From Clostridium_X cadaveris (GTDB lineage Bacteria; Bacillota; Clostridia; Clostridiales; Clostridiaceae): DNA of 64,000 nucleotides. The stretch lies in NCBI RefSeq assembly GCF_039521325.1, contig NZ_BAAACD010000038.1, one strand, 5' to 3'. Of this stretch, positions 35,788 through 44,842 are shown piece after piece (position 1 is the first letter of the stretch; each line of letters begins with the position of its first letter). A model generated the notes under the pieces. It was not told the origin of the DNA. It was given only the letters and a program-made list of their open reading frames with translations, and did no database searches. The position numbers and the translations under genes were made by a program.

Positions 35788-37066
35788 AAAGACAAAAATT
35801 ACATTTCACAATGGTATTCTTACCATTGGAGGAACTATTATAGAAATCGCATATGAAGATAGCCATATCTTTTTCGATTTTGGAAGTGAGTACAATCCAA
35901 AACTTCCTGTTCAGCCAACAGAATTAAATGGATTGATAGATGCAGGTCTAGTACCATACATAAATAATATGTTTGATCCTAGAATACCTGTAAAAGGATT
36001 TGAATCTAAAGAAGACAGCTTTAAAAATACTGCAGTATTTTTATCACATGTTCACTTAGATCATTCAAAGATAATAAATTACTTGAATCCATCTATACCA
36101 TTATATACATTGGAAGGAACGAAGTCTTTACTTAATACATTAAATATAAATAATGATTTTCTTTTCCCTCTTCATGTCAATGAAGGAAAAAATACTAGAG
36201 ATATAGTGGGAGTAAAAGAGAATGAAGTTATAGAAGTTGGAGATATTAAGGTAAAGGTAATGCCAGTGGATCATGATGCATATGGAGCATCAGGCTTACT
36301 TATAACTACACCTGATTTGGTTATATCATATACTGGCGATATAAGACTTCATGGATATAGAAAGCATGATACTTTAAATTTCTGCAAGGAAAGTGAAAAC
36401 TGTGATGTTCTCTTAATTGAAGGTGTTAGTGTATCATTCCAAGAAGTTGATGAAAAGATAAGTTCAGATGAAATATTAAATGAAAAAGAATTATTGAAAA
36501 CCATAAATGAAATTGTAAATAGTAATCCTAATAAGCAGATTACATTTAACTACTATATTTCTAATATCGAGAGAATTTCAAACATAATAAAAACTAACTC
36601 AAGAAAAGTTGTTTTAGATTCATATTATGCTTATGTTTTAAAAGAAGCAACTGGTTATGAAGCGTATTATTATGAGTTAGATGGAAAAGACTATGGTTTA
36701 GATAGAGGTCTTAAAATAGAATTCGAAGATTTATTAAATGATGAAGGTGAATTTTTCTGGCAACTAGATACACTTGCTATGAATCATATAAATAAATTGA
36801 AGGAAGGTGGAATTTATATTCACTCAAATGCGGTACCACTTGGTGATTTTGACCCTGCATATGAGCCATTTGTAAATTCATTTGCAGAGCATAATGTAGA
36901 GTTCGTAAGAGCTTCATGTAGTGGTCATGCGCATCCTTATGATTTAATTGAGGTAATAAACTTAATTAAACCTAAACTATTAGTGCCTATACACTCTTAT
37001 CATCCTGAAAGACTTTATAATGAATCTGGAGATGTATTGTTACCAGAAAAAGGTCAAACTATATAA
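35771..37066 (+). CDS. MBL-fold (RNase J-like) metallo-hydrolase
   Basis: The 431-residue protein has the metallo-beta-lactamase signature SHVHLDHSK (HxHxDH) near residues 94-102, MPVDHDAYGASG, and YTGDIRLHG. The second half resembles a beta-CASP region ending with PKLLVPIHSYHPE. It recalls RNase J but lacks the C-terminal domain, so it is a small MBL/beta-CASP hydrolase of the mRNA 3'-end processing/ComEC-like superfamily. It has no signal peptide. Its placement between importer genes suggests it processes the imported compound. I chose GTG 35771 because AGAGGAG precedes it; TTG 35762 is too close. Confidence 0.85.
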   Translation: MALKDKKTKITFHNGILTIGGTIIEIAYEDSHIFFDFGSEYNPKLPVQPTELNGLIDAGLVPYINNMFDPRIPVKGFESKEDSFKNTAVFLSHVHLDHSKIINYLNPSIPLYTLEGTKSLLNTLNINNDFLFPLHVNEGKNTRDIVGVKENEVIEVGDIKVKVMPVDHDAYGASGLLITTPDLVISYTGDIRLHGYRKHDTLNFCKESENCDVLLIEGVSVSFQEVDEKISSDEILNEKELLKTINEIVNSNPNKQITFNYYISNIERISNIIKTNSRKVVLDSYYAYVLKEATGYEAYYYELDGKDYGLDRGLKIEFEDLLNDEGEFFWQLDTLAMNHINKLKEGGIYIHSNAVPLGDFDPAYEPFVNSFAEHNVEFVRASCSGHAHPYDLIEVINLIKPKLLVPIHSYHPERLYNESGDVLLPEKGQTI

Positions 37067-37083
37067 CATAGGAGGAATAAAAT

Positions 37084-38358
37084 ATGAAACACAAGAAGCT
37101 ATTAGCGCTTGTTCTTGCAGCAGCAACAACTGTAACTGTATTGGCTGGATGCGGATCTAAAAACAAAACAGAAGCAAATAATGGGGAAATAGTAACAGAA
37201 ATTACTAAACCAGTAGAAATCACATTCTGGCATGCAATGCAGGGAGCACAAGAAAAATCTCTACAAAATTTAACAGATGAGTTTATGAAAGCTAATCCAA
37301 ACATTACTGTAACTTTACAAAACCAATCAACTTATCCAGATTTACAACAAAAGATTACAGCTACAGTTGTAAGTCCTGATAATTTACCAACATTAACTCA
37401 AGCATATCCTGATTGGATGTTCAATCCGATTAAGGAAAATATGGTGACTGATTTAACACCATACATAGAAAATGAAAAAATTAAGTTTGATAACTATGAA
37501 GATATTTTACCAAGTCTTAGAGAAACAGTTAAAATTGATGGTAAAATATATGGAATGCCATTTAATAAATCAACAGAAGTTTTATGGTATAACAAAACTA
37601 TTTTAGATGAATTAAATTTAAAGGTTCCAACAAATTATGAAGAGCTTAAAGCTGTATCTAAGGAAATAAAAGCTAAAAAAGGTATAGCTGGATTTGGAGT
37701 TGACGCTCTGCATACATATTATACAACTTTCTTAAAAGCTGAAGGTAAGACATACGATTCAAATTTTGATGTAACAAGTGATGAATCTAAAGCTGCTGTA
37801 AATTATTATTTAGATGGAATAAAAGAAGGCTATTTTAGAATCGCTGGAACAGATAAATACTTATCAGGACCATTTGGAAATGAAAAAGTAGCTATGTACG
37901 TTGGATCAAATGCTGGTGAAGATTTTGTTAAAAAAGGTGTTGGCGATAAATTCGAAGTAGGTGCTGCACCATCACCAACTACTGTATCTTTACAACAAGG
38001 TACTGATTTATATGTATTCTCTAGTGCTACAGCAGAGCAAAAAACTGCAGCATATGAGTTCTTAAAGTTCTTAACTACTAAAGATAACCAAGTTAAATGG
38101 GCTATAGAAACAGGATATATGCCTGTAAGAAAGAGTGCTGTTGATTCAGATCAATATAAGAATAGCGGAAGCTTAATTGCTCCAATCTTATCAAATGCAA
38201 CTAAGAATTTATACACAAACCCAGTTTTACAAGGGGCTGATGCTGCATACCGTGAAGCTGGAACAGTTATGGAAACAATTTTAGCTGCACCAAATACAGC
38301 TGATGTAAATAAAACACTAGAAGGATTTAAGACTACTTTAAAATCAATCTGGGAATAG
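37084..38358 (+). CDS. ABC solute-binding lipoprotein (UgpB-like)
   Basis: The 424-residue protein has a signal peptide with lipobox VLAGC (about residue 22), then the extracellular solute-binding domain 1 fold: ITFWHAMQGAQEKSLQNL near the start, MPFNKSTEVLWYNK, and EFLKFLTTKDNQVKWA. WHAM at the start of the mature domain resembles UgpB, which binds glycerol-3-phosphate. AGGAGGAA precedes the ATG. It is the substrate receptor of the importer encoded upstream. Confidence 0.92.
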   Translation: MKHKKLLALVLAAATTVTVLAGCGSKNKTEANNGEIVTEITKPVEITFWHAMQGAQEKSLQNLTDEFMKANPNITVTLQNQSTYPDLQQKITATVVSPDNLPTLTQAYPDWMFNPIKENMVTDLTPYIENEKIKFDNYEDILPSLRETVKIDGKIYGMPFNKSTEVLWYNKTILDELNLKVPTNYEELKAVSKEIKAKKGIAGFGVDALHTYYTTFLKAEGKTYDSNFDVTSDESKAAVNYYLDGIKEGYFRIAGTDKYLSGPFGNEKVAMYVGSNAGEDFVKKGVGDKFEVGAAPSPTTVSLQQGTDLYVFSSATAEQKTAAYEFLKFLTTKDNQVKWAIETGYMPVRKSAVDSDQYKNSGSLIAPILSNATKNLYTNPVLQGADAAYREAGTVMETILAAPNTADVNKTLEGFKTTLKSIWE

Positions 38359-38378
38359 TAAATTTCAAATAAGTATAA

Positions 38379-38415
38379 GGGGGCTGTCTTCAATTATTTT
38401 GAGGCAGTCCTTTGT
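38379..38415 (+). terminator. Weak terminator or attenuator inside the operon
   Basis: GGGGGCTGTCTTCAA pairs with TTGAGGCAGTCC (with G-T pairs and a bulge), followed only by TTTG. It lies between the binding-protein gene and the metallophosphatase gene and may protect the upstream mRNA or cause partial termination. Confidence 0.5.
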
Positions 38416-38429
38416 AATGGAGGAGAATC

Positions 38430-39944
38430 ATGAAAATTGTTATATATCAAACTAGTGATTTACATGGATATGTATATCCAACCAACTATGTAGTTGAAAA
38501 ATCATTGGGAGTTTTAAAGATAGGAAGTTACATATTAAATGATGAAAAGAATTATGATGCGTCTCTAAAAATAGATTGTGGAGACTTAATTCAAGGATCA
38601 GCCCTTGCACATTATTTATCTAAACAAAAGACGGAAAACAATCCTATTATAGAATGTCTAGAGGCTGTAAAATATGATGCATATGTTTTAGGTAATCATG
38701 AATTTAACTATGGATTAGAATATTTAAGCAGTGCTTATAAAAAAGTATCAAATAAATTATTAAATGCAAACATTAAAGGGTTGCCTTTTGAAAGCAAACC
38801 ATATACTATCTTTGATTTTAATGGATTCAAAATTGGATGTATAGGACTTACTACAGGTTTTATTCCTAATTGGGAGCATGAAAAAAATATTCCTAATTTA
38901 AAGTTTTTAGATCCAGTAGAGATGTATGGGAAATATGAGAAAGAATTAAAAGAAAAATCAGATATGATAATAGTATGCTATCATGGTGGCTTTGAAAAAA
39001 GTTTAAATGATGATATGATTCCTACAGAAAAGTTGACTAAAGAAAATCAGGCAAGTGAGCTTTTGGAAAAATTCGATTCAATAGATATAGTTTTAAGTGG
39101 TCATCAGCATAGATCATTTATAACAAAAATAAAGGGTGTAATATGTGCACAGCCAATTCATAATGGTGAAAATTTTACTAAGATTGTTCTTGATACAGAT
39201 ACTAAAAAAACGAGTTATGAGCTTATAAAAGTTAGCTCTTTAAATGAAAGAATAGATGAATCTTTGGAAGGTATCTTTACAGAGATAGAGGGAGAACTAC
39301 AAAAATATCTAGATAGAGAAATAGGAACTTTTGATAAAGATATGTTAATGGATGACATTTTTGAAGCAAGGCTAAAAGGACATCCATTTATAAATTTTCT
39401 TCATCAAGTTCAGCTTGATGTCTCTAATGCAGACTTTTCAGCTTTATCATTATTTGATAGTGCCATTGGATTTAAAAAAGAAGTTTCTATAAGGGATGTT
39501 TTAATAAATTATCCTTATCCTAATACTATCAAAATTCTTAAGATAACAGGAAAACAACTTAAGGAAGCTATTGAAAAGAGCGCTACATATTTTGTTGTTA
39601 AAGATGGTAAAGTTGAGATAAATGAGGAGTTTCTTGTGCCTAAGATCCAAAATTATAATTATGATATGTTTGGAGGATTAACATATACAATTAATTTATC
39701 AAAGGAATTTGGTAATCGTGTTGTTTCTATGAAGAAGAATGGTATAGATATTAATTTAGAAGATTACTACACAATTGTTTTAAATAATTACCGTGCTAGC
39801 AACACAGCTATTTATCCATGCTATGAAAATGCAGAATGTATAAAAGAAATAAATACCGATATTAGTGAGTTGATTATAGAATATCTTCAAAAGAATCATA
39901 ATGTAAAAGTAATTGATAAAAGTAACTATGTTGTTGAATATTAA
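38430..39944 (+). CDS. Cytoplasmic 5'-nucleotidase/2',3'-cyclic phosphodiesterase-like protein
   Basis: The 504-residue protein has a metallophosphatase domain with TSDLHGYVYP, DCGDLIQGSALAHYL, GNHEFNYG and GHQHRSF, and a C-terminal 5'-nucleotidase domain. Unlike the related wall-anchored protein at 30622 it has no signal peptide, like Bacillus YunD. It probably removes phosphate from nucleotides or cyclic phosphodiesters after import. GGAGGAGA precedes the ATG. It is the last gene of the importer cluster. Confidence 0.9.
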   Translation: MKIVIYQTSDLHGYVYPTNYVVEKSLGVLKIGSYILNDEKNYDASLKIDCGDLIQGSALAHYLSKQKTENNPIIECLEAVKYDAYVLGNHEFNYGLEYLSSAYKKVSNKLLNANIKGLPFESKPYTIFDFNGFKIGCIGLTTGFIPNWEHEKNIPNLKFLDPVEMYGKYEKELKEKSDMIIVCYHGGFEKSLNDDMIPTEKLTKENQASELLEKFDSIDIVLSGHQHRSFITKIKGVICAQPIHNGENFTKIVLDTDTKKTSYELIKVSSLNERIDESLEGIFTEIEGELQKYLDREIGTFDKDMLMDDIFEARLKGHPFINFLHQVQLDVSNADFSALSLFDSAIGFKKEVSIRDVLINYPYPNTIKILKITGKQLKEAIEKSATYFVVKDGKVEINEEFLVPKIQNYNYDMFGGLTYTINLSKEFGNRVVSMKKNGIDINLEDYYTIVLNNYRASNTAIYPCYENAECIKEINTDISELIIEYLQKNHNVKVIDKSNYVVEY

Positions 39945-39949
39945 ATTAT

Positions 39950-39978
39950 AAGGAGGTAATTAAAAATATTACCTCCTT
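39950..39978. terminator. Convergent hairpin containing a Shine-Dalgarno sequence
   Basis: AAGGAGGTAAT pairs perfectly with ATTACCTCCTT around TAAAAAT. It covers the last codons and stop of the minus-strand gene and lies 6 bp past the plus-strand stop, so it can end both transcripts. No long T-run is present. Confidence 0.65.
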
Positions 39979-40514
39979 AATGATTCTACTTGTTTTTTTA
40001 AATTTTCTATTTCTTTTTTTAGTGTGCTTATTTCATCTAAGTTAGTTCTATTTTTTTCATTAGATGAGGAACGGACTGTAGCTTGCTCTCCTCCATCACT
40101 GGAAGTAGGAGAAGAATTGATGAAGTAAGGATTTGTTACATTTCTATAGGATGGATTATAATATCTACCTGGACCAGACTGCTGATATTGCTGCTGGGCG
40201 TTGTAGGTTGAAATTATTTGACTTATGAGTTGTAGAAAATTTCCGTAAGAATTTAATACGTTTGCAGGAAACTTTCCCGATATAGCATTAGCTAAAATTT
40301 CAGCAATAGTAACAAGAAGCATAGGTTCGATGTCCTGAAATCCATTAGGAATATCAGAGTTAGCATTTCTGCAATAATTTGTATCAGCACCAGCAGAAGG
40401 ATCAAAATGGCATTTTAAATCTTTAAAACTTTCATAATCACATTTTTTATATCCGCATTTCTTTAAAATTTCCTCCAAATTCTTTAAAGCATCTTCATAA
40501 TTCATATTTAGCAC
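39969..40514 (-). CDS. Unknown clostridial protein with SGPGR motif, copy 1
   Basis: The 181-residue protein shares a layout with the next gene: a short cysteine-rich N-terminus (KKCGYKKCDYES, then DPSAGADTNYC), GFQDIEP, an amphipathic/hydrophobic helical block (about 70-120), the motif QQQYQQSGPGRYYNPSYR and a C-terminal coiled coil (EISTLKKEIENLKKQVESL). I do not recognise a named family. No signal peptide or clear membrane helix is visible. GTG 40514 is preferred from AAAGGAT spacing; an ATG three codons downstream is possible. Location after Csp-like proteases suggests a spore-related role, by inference. Confidence 0.7.
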   Translation of the reverse strand: MLNMNYEDALKNLEEILKKCGYKKCDYESFKDLKCHFDPSAGADTNYCRNANSDIPNGFQDIEPMLLVTIAEILANAISGKFPANVLNSYGNFLQLISQIISTYNAQQQYQQSGPGRYYNPSYRNVTNPYFINSSPTSSDGGEQATVRSSSNEKNRTNLDEISTLKKEIENLKKQVESLRR

Positions 40515-40534
40515 CAATTATCCTTTTAATATAT

Positions 40535-41110
40535 TTATAATTTTTTATTGTAATTATTAAGTTTATTTTCAATTAGGCATAGACGATTATCTAAATTTTT
40601 TAAAGAATTGGTTATAATTTCTAATTGGAGTTCTATGTTTTCTATTTTTTCATTGGACTTATATAAGGAGGAATTGGAGCATCCATTTTTATCATCTTCA
40701 CATACAGATTGACAAAATGGATTAGTGATATTTTTATATGCTGGATTGAAAAATCTGCCTGGACCAGACTGTTGATACTGTTGCTGAGCGGCATAAGTTT
40801 CAAGTATTTGGCCAACTAAAGCTAAAAAATTTGCAACAGAGTTTGCTACATTAAAGGGTAGTTTTCCAGCAAATATATTTCCTAAGATTTCTCCAATTAT
40901 AGAAAATAAAATAGGATCTATGTCTTGAAATCCGCCTTTTATATCTAGGTCTATATTATCACAGCAATTGCTATCAGCACCGCCGGAAGGATCTATTTTG
41001 CATTTACAACCATTGTCTTTACAGTACTTAGACTTGATTGACTCATAATCTTCACAGCCTAAAGCTTTCATAAGCTCACTTATTATATTTATATTATTAT
41101 AGTTTTCCAC
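40535..41110 (-). CDS. Unknown clostridial protein with SGPGR motif, copy 2
   Basis: This 191-residue paralogue of the neighbouring gene has DPSGGADSNCC, GFQDIDPILFSIIGEILGNI, and QQQYQQSGPGRFFNPAYK, ending in a coiled coil. The N-terminus is richer in cysteine (CKDNGCKCK). The two are adjacent tandem duplicates with the same strand and spacing of 20 bp, so co-transcribed. The start codon is GTG after ACGGTGAA. A CATAGTATA element 28 nt upstream resembles the -10 of late sporulation sigma factors. The function is unknown; self-assembly through the glutamine-rich motif and coiled coil is possible. Confidence 0.72.
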   Translation of the reverse strand: MENYNNINIISELMKALGCEDYESIKSKYCKDNGCKCKIDPSGGADSNCCDNIDLDIKGGFQDIDPILFSIIGEILGNIFAGKLPFNVANSVANFLALVGQILETYAAQQQYQQSGPGRFFNPAYKNITNPFCQSVCEDDKNGCSNSSLYKSNEKIENIELQLEIITNSLKNLDNRLCLIENKLNNYNKKL

Positions 41111-41137
41111 GATTCACCGTCATTATATTTATATTAT

Positions 41138-41146
41138 TATACTATG
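41138..41146 (-). promoter_or_regulatory. Sporulation-type -10 candidate
   Basis: On the minus strand this reads CATAGTATA, matching the CATANNNTA -10 pattern of sigma-K/sigma-E-type promoters, 28 nt before the GTG start of the gene at 41110. No convincing -35 is visible. Confidence 0.35.
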
Positions 41147-41182
41147 CTAATATCTATTTATTGACAAATTGGGTGCGTAAAA

Positions 41183-41224
41183 AAATACCTTATGCATATT
41201 TATAAAAGTATACATAAGGTATTT
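41183..41224 (-). terminator. Terminator of the subtilase pair
   Basis: AAATACCTTATGCATA pairs with TATACATAAGGTATTT (one mismatch); on the minus strand it is followed by a T-run at 41185-41179. It separates the protease genes from the SGPGR paralogues. Confidence 0.8.
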
Positions 41225-41227
41225 TTA

Positions 41228-42952
41228 TTACTCTAAATATCTAAAAACACCAATCATATCTAAAACACCATATCCCCATTCTGCATTAGGATATGAATCA
41301 TTTAGCCTTTTAGCTGTTCCTCTTGATAAATAAGTTTTTAATTTTTGAGAATAGATATTTGGATCATTTTTATCAACTATGCCCCACTGAAACATTAATG
41401 CGCTTGCGCCGGCTACTACAGCAGCAGATACACAGGTGCCATTTACTATCATAGTTTTATTACCAGGGGCAAGGGCGGTTACATTTACACCACCAGCCAC
41501 TATATCAATTGCGCTTGGATTATACAGAAATGCCATTCCTGAATACTCCACTAAATTGAAATTATTTTGATTATAAGCGCCTACTTTAATAATCTGAGGG
41601 GCATATGGGGTTGTAAAAGTACCATAAGGATCTGGGGAAGTAAATCCTGTATTACCTAATGCAAGCCCTTTTTGCTGAAGCCATATATTATAACTTCCAT
41701 TTAAAATATAATCAGGATATAATCTTAATTTCCAAATACCTGGTGTAAGGTAATTCATGTCAATTTCTATCAATTCATCACCAGATAATGCTTCAGGAAG
41801 ATAGTACTTTACTTTTACCTTAGATTTTTCAAAAATATAGTTGATTGTTTGTTCTCTATTTAGAAGGGCAGTCATGATGCCGGAAGTTTCTCCAGAAGCG
41901 GAGATAATTTCTAGAGAACAAATATTAGGCTTATCCACCCAAACTTCCAATCTAAGATATTTTTGCTGATCTGAGATATATAATTGGATATCTTTAAATG
42001 TATCTTTTTTATCTACATAACCAGAAGTGTGACCGCCACTATCACCTTGATTGCCGCTACCTGTAACTACAGCAATTCCTTTATTATTACAAATATTATT
42101 TATAAAGGATTCTAATAATCCATCACCTTTATGATTTCCTAAAGAGGCACCAAGTGGTAGATATATTACTGTAGGTTTATTTAAAGTAAATAGCGTATAT
42201 TCATAAAGATAAGTTATAGCCATCATTAAAAAAGCCTGATCATAAACAGGAACTGACGGGTTTAAAGCTTTTTTTAAAGCTAGGCTTTCTGCTAATTTTA
42301 CAACCACAAAATTACAGTCAGGAGCAGCACCTTTAATTTCAGGATTAATGCCTTTAGCACCTATTATACCCGACATTGCAGTACCATGACCATCTGTATC
42401 TTTTGAAGGAACAATTTCATATGGATCTTTTCCTTCGTTATATGCTTTTATAGCGTTATCAATATCATTTTTATAATACACAGTTCCAAAGGGAACATTT
42501 CCGCTTGAATTAGGGTTACTAATAGTTTGATCCCATATACCGAGAATTCTAGATGTTCCATCATCATTCATAAACTCTTTGCTTAAATAATCTATCCCGG
42601 TATCAATAATTCCAACAACAACACCTTTTCCTGTTAAGAAAAAAGGAGGCTGTATTTGAGTTAGATTAATATTTGCAGCAATAATAGGGCTAAGTGCCTG
42701 CATGGTATATAAATATAATCTGTTTATATAGACAACAGATGGAAAGGGATTATTGGACAAGGTAAATGAGTCTTCAATAATATTTTGTAACTTTAAAGAT
42801 ATTATTGCGAATTTTTCATCCATTATAGTTATATAATAATCTGGAGCAAGATAAGCTTCTGCTTCTATATCTCCGTTATATTCTGCAATATAATGGAGAT
42901 ATTCGGGACTCGTAAAGATTGATGGTGGTGCATTAGAAAAATGTTTCATCAC
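41228..42952 (-). CDS. Csp-like subtilase (S8) with Cys in place of catalytic Ser
   Basis: The 574-residue protein is a clostridial CspA/B/C-type subtilisin. The Asp motif GIIDTGIDY, His motif DGHGTAMSGIIGAKG and oxyanion Asn in TGSGNQGDSGG are intact, and a jelly-roll-like insert lies between the last two motifs. The serine motif reads NGTCVSAAVVAGA (codon TGT) where subtilisins have GTSMAAPHVAGA, so the nucleophile is Cys. It may be a pseudoprotease, as CspC and CspA are in C. difficile germination, or a thiol variant. The GTG/ATG start overlaps the upstream protease by 20 bp, after GGAGG. Confidence 0.88.
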   Translation of the reverse strand: MMKHFSNAPPSIFTSPEYLHYIAEYNGDIEAEAYLAPDYYITIMDEKFAIISLKLQNIIEDSFTLSNNPFPSVVYINRLYLYTMQALSPIIAANINLTQIQPPFFLTGKGVVVGIIDTGIDYLSKEFMNDDGTSRILGIWDQTISNPNSSGNVPFGTVYYKNDIDNAIKAYNEGKDPYEIVPSKDTDGHGTAMSGIIGAKGINPEIKGAAPDCNFVVVKLAESLALKKALNPSVPVYDQAFLMMAITYLYEYTLFTLNKPTVIYLPLGASLGNHKGDGLLESFINNICNNKGIAVVTGSGNQGDSGGHTSGYVDKKDTFKDIQLYISDQQKYLRLEVWVDKPNICSLEIISASGETSGIMTALLNREQTINYIFEKSKVKVKYYLPEALSGDELIEIDMNYLTPGIWKLRLYPDYILNGSYNIWLQQKGLALGNTGFTSPDPYGTFTTPYAPQIIKVGAYNQNNFNLVEYSGMAFLYNPSAIDIVAGGVNVTALAPGNKTMIVNGTCVSAAVVAGASALMFQWGIVDKNDPNIYSQKLKTYLSRGTAKRLNDSYPNAEWGYGVLDMIGVFRYLE

Positions 42953-44756
42953 CGAATAATACCTCCTTTTTTAATGTAAATCTTAAAAGCATATTGTTTA
43001 GGGAATATTCAAGGTCAAAATTGTTTTGAGATTCTAGATTTCTAGTTCCAGACAAAGCATTTATTGTTCCTAAAAAATCTAGTTTTCCGTATCCCCAATG
43101 AGCGTTTGGATATATATCAAAAGGCTTTCTTGAAGCTCCAGCTATTAGATAACTAATAATCTTTGATGCATACATAGTTAAATCATTTCTTTCTACAATT
43201 CCCCATTGAAGAAGTAGAGCACAAACTCCTGACGTTATTGCTGCAGCCACAGATGCACCTGAGACCGTAGTAGTTTTATTGCTTAAAGATGTAGTAAGTA
43301 TATTAACTCCCGGTGCAGCAATATCGGGTTTAATATAAGTGTTTAGTGGGAAACCATTGCCGGATTTACCTACAATAGAGTCTGATTCTTGATCATAGTA
43401 TCCCACAGAAACTATTTTTTTGGAACTGGAAGGGAGAGATAATGTTACCTCTGGGTCAGAATTTAAGAATTTTGTACCTTCCGGAAGAGTTATTGCAGGA
43501 GGAAGCCATATATCATATCTTCCATCAGCAATATACTCACCTTTTAATTGTAATTTCCATATTCCGGGTTTTATATCGGTAAAGGTCAAAATTATTACTT
43601 GATTTCCTGTAACGTTATCGGGTACATAGAATTTAAGGGTTAGTTTTGTTGCTTCATAAACAAAAGAAAAAGTTTCTGATTTGTATAATTTTGAGGTAAT
43701 AAATTTTGTACTTTGTCCAGATGGAGATATAACATTGAGTGACATTTTATTTGGCTTTCTTATCCATATTCTAAAAGATAAGTTATTTAGTTGCTTTGTT
43801 AAGTTTAATTCGGATGTATTAATTTCTCCTATATTATTTATATATCCAGATGAATGTAGTTCAGCATTACCTTCATTACCTGTGCTGGTAACAACTACAA
43901 CTCCTCTAAAGGATCCAACTTCGTCTATATATTTTGCAAATAATCCAGAGCCATCATGACTATAATCAGTACAACCGAACCCAAGAAAAATAACAATTGG
44001 TTTATTTTTTTCGGATGCATATTGGCGTAGATACTCTATACCAGCTACCACTTCTGCCGTATTATATACTGGTAACTCAAATCCATTTAGTTTAAGGTCA
44101 TGCTGAAATGTAGCAGATTGAATCAATTTAACTACAGCAAATGTACAATTATTTGCAACTCCTTTCAATTCTTTGCTATATCCTCTAGCACCAATTATTC
44201 CAGCCATCTCAGTTCCGTGACCAATTGTATCTGTTGATGGTACAATATTATAAGGATCTTCACCCTTTAATTGAGCTTGTATAGCTTTATTTATATCATC
44301 ATTTGAGTAAGCTTTCCCAATAAAAAGGGATGAACCCTCATTAGAAGGTGATGTTTGATCCCAAATTGTATCAATTCTAGATGTATTATCCTCTCTTATA
44401 AATTCTTGATTTAAGTAATCTATTCCGGTATCAACTATACCAACTAAAATGCCTGAGCCGTCTAAAGATAGATAAGGGTTTAATTTAACCTGATATATAT
44501 TGCTCACATTTTCAGGAGAAGTAGATTCTAAGATAAACATTTCTCTAAAATTGACAAATAAAATAGATGGGACATCTAAAATTAAATTATCAATCATGCC
44601 GGCTTTAACTGAGACGATAGCAAATCGATTGTTTATTATATCTCCGCAAGCATAAGAAACTTTAGATATTTCTTCTAAAAAATTACCTCTGTATTCTATT
44701 AAATACTCATAGTAATTAGGATTATTATAAAAAGAGCAGTTATTTCTATTATCCAC
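42933..44756 (-). CDS. Csp-like subtilase (S8), catalytic triad intact
   Basis: The 607-residue protein is the paralogue of the next gene. It has Asp motif GIVDTGIDYL, His motif IGHGTEMAGIIGARG, oxyanion Asn in TSTGNEGNAELHSSG and serine motif SGASVAAAITSG, with an insertion domain before the serine. By analogy to CspB it could process a spore-cortex lytic enzyme or another spore protein; no SleC-like gene is in the window. I chose GTG 44756 because GGGAGTG lies 7 nt upstream; an ATG 5 codons earlier has no ribosome site. CATATTATA 28 nt before the start resembles a sporulation -10. Confidence 0.85.
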   Translation of the reverse strand: MDNRNNCSFYNNPNYYEYLIEYRGNFLEEISKVSYACGDIINNRFAIVSVKAGMIDNLILDVPSILFVNFREMFILESTSPENVSNIYQVKLNPYLSLDGSGILVGIVDTGIDYLNQEFIREDNTSRIDTIWDQTSPSNEGSSLFIGKAYSNDDINKAIQAQLKGEDPYNIVPSTDTIGHGTEMAGIIGARGYSKELKGVANNCTFAVVKLIQSATFQHDLKLNGFELPVYNTAEVVAGIEYLRQYASEKNKPIVIFLGFGCTDYSHDGSGLFAKYIDEVGSFRGVVVVTSTGNEGNAELHSSGYINNIGEINTSELNLTKQLNNLSFRIWIRKPNKMSLNVISPSGQSTKFITSKLYKSETFSFVYEATKLTLKFYVPDNVTGNQVIILTFTDIKPGIWKLQLKGEYIADGRYDIWLPPAITLPEGTKFLNSDPEVTLSLPSSSKKIVSVGYYDQESDSIVGKSGNGFPLNTYIKPDIAAPGVNILTTSLSNKTTTVSGASVAAAITSGVCALLLQWGIVERNDLTMYASKIISYLIAGASRKPFDIYPNAHWGYGKLDFLGTINALSGTRNLESQNNFDLEYSLNNMLLRFTLKKEVLFGDETFF

Positions 44757-44783
44757 ATAAATCACTCCCATAATATTACAATT

Positions 44784-44792
44784 TATAATATG
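44784..44792 (-). promoter_or_regulatory. Sporulation-type -10 candidate
   Basis: On the minus strand this reads CATATTATA (CATANNNTA), 28 nt before the GTG start of the first subtilase, the same offset as the element before the SGPGR gene at 41110. Confidence 0.35.
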
Positions 44793-44842
44793 AATAAAAC
44801 TATGAAATTGATATAGAAATTATAAAGTATTTATGTATAAGT

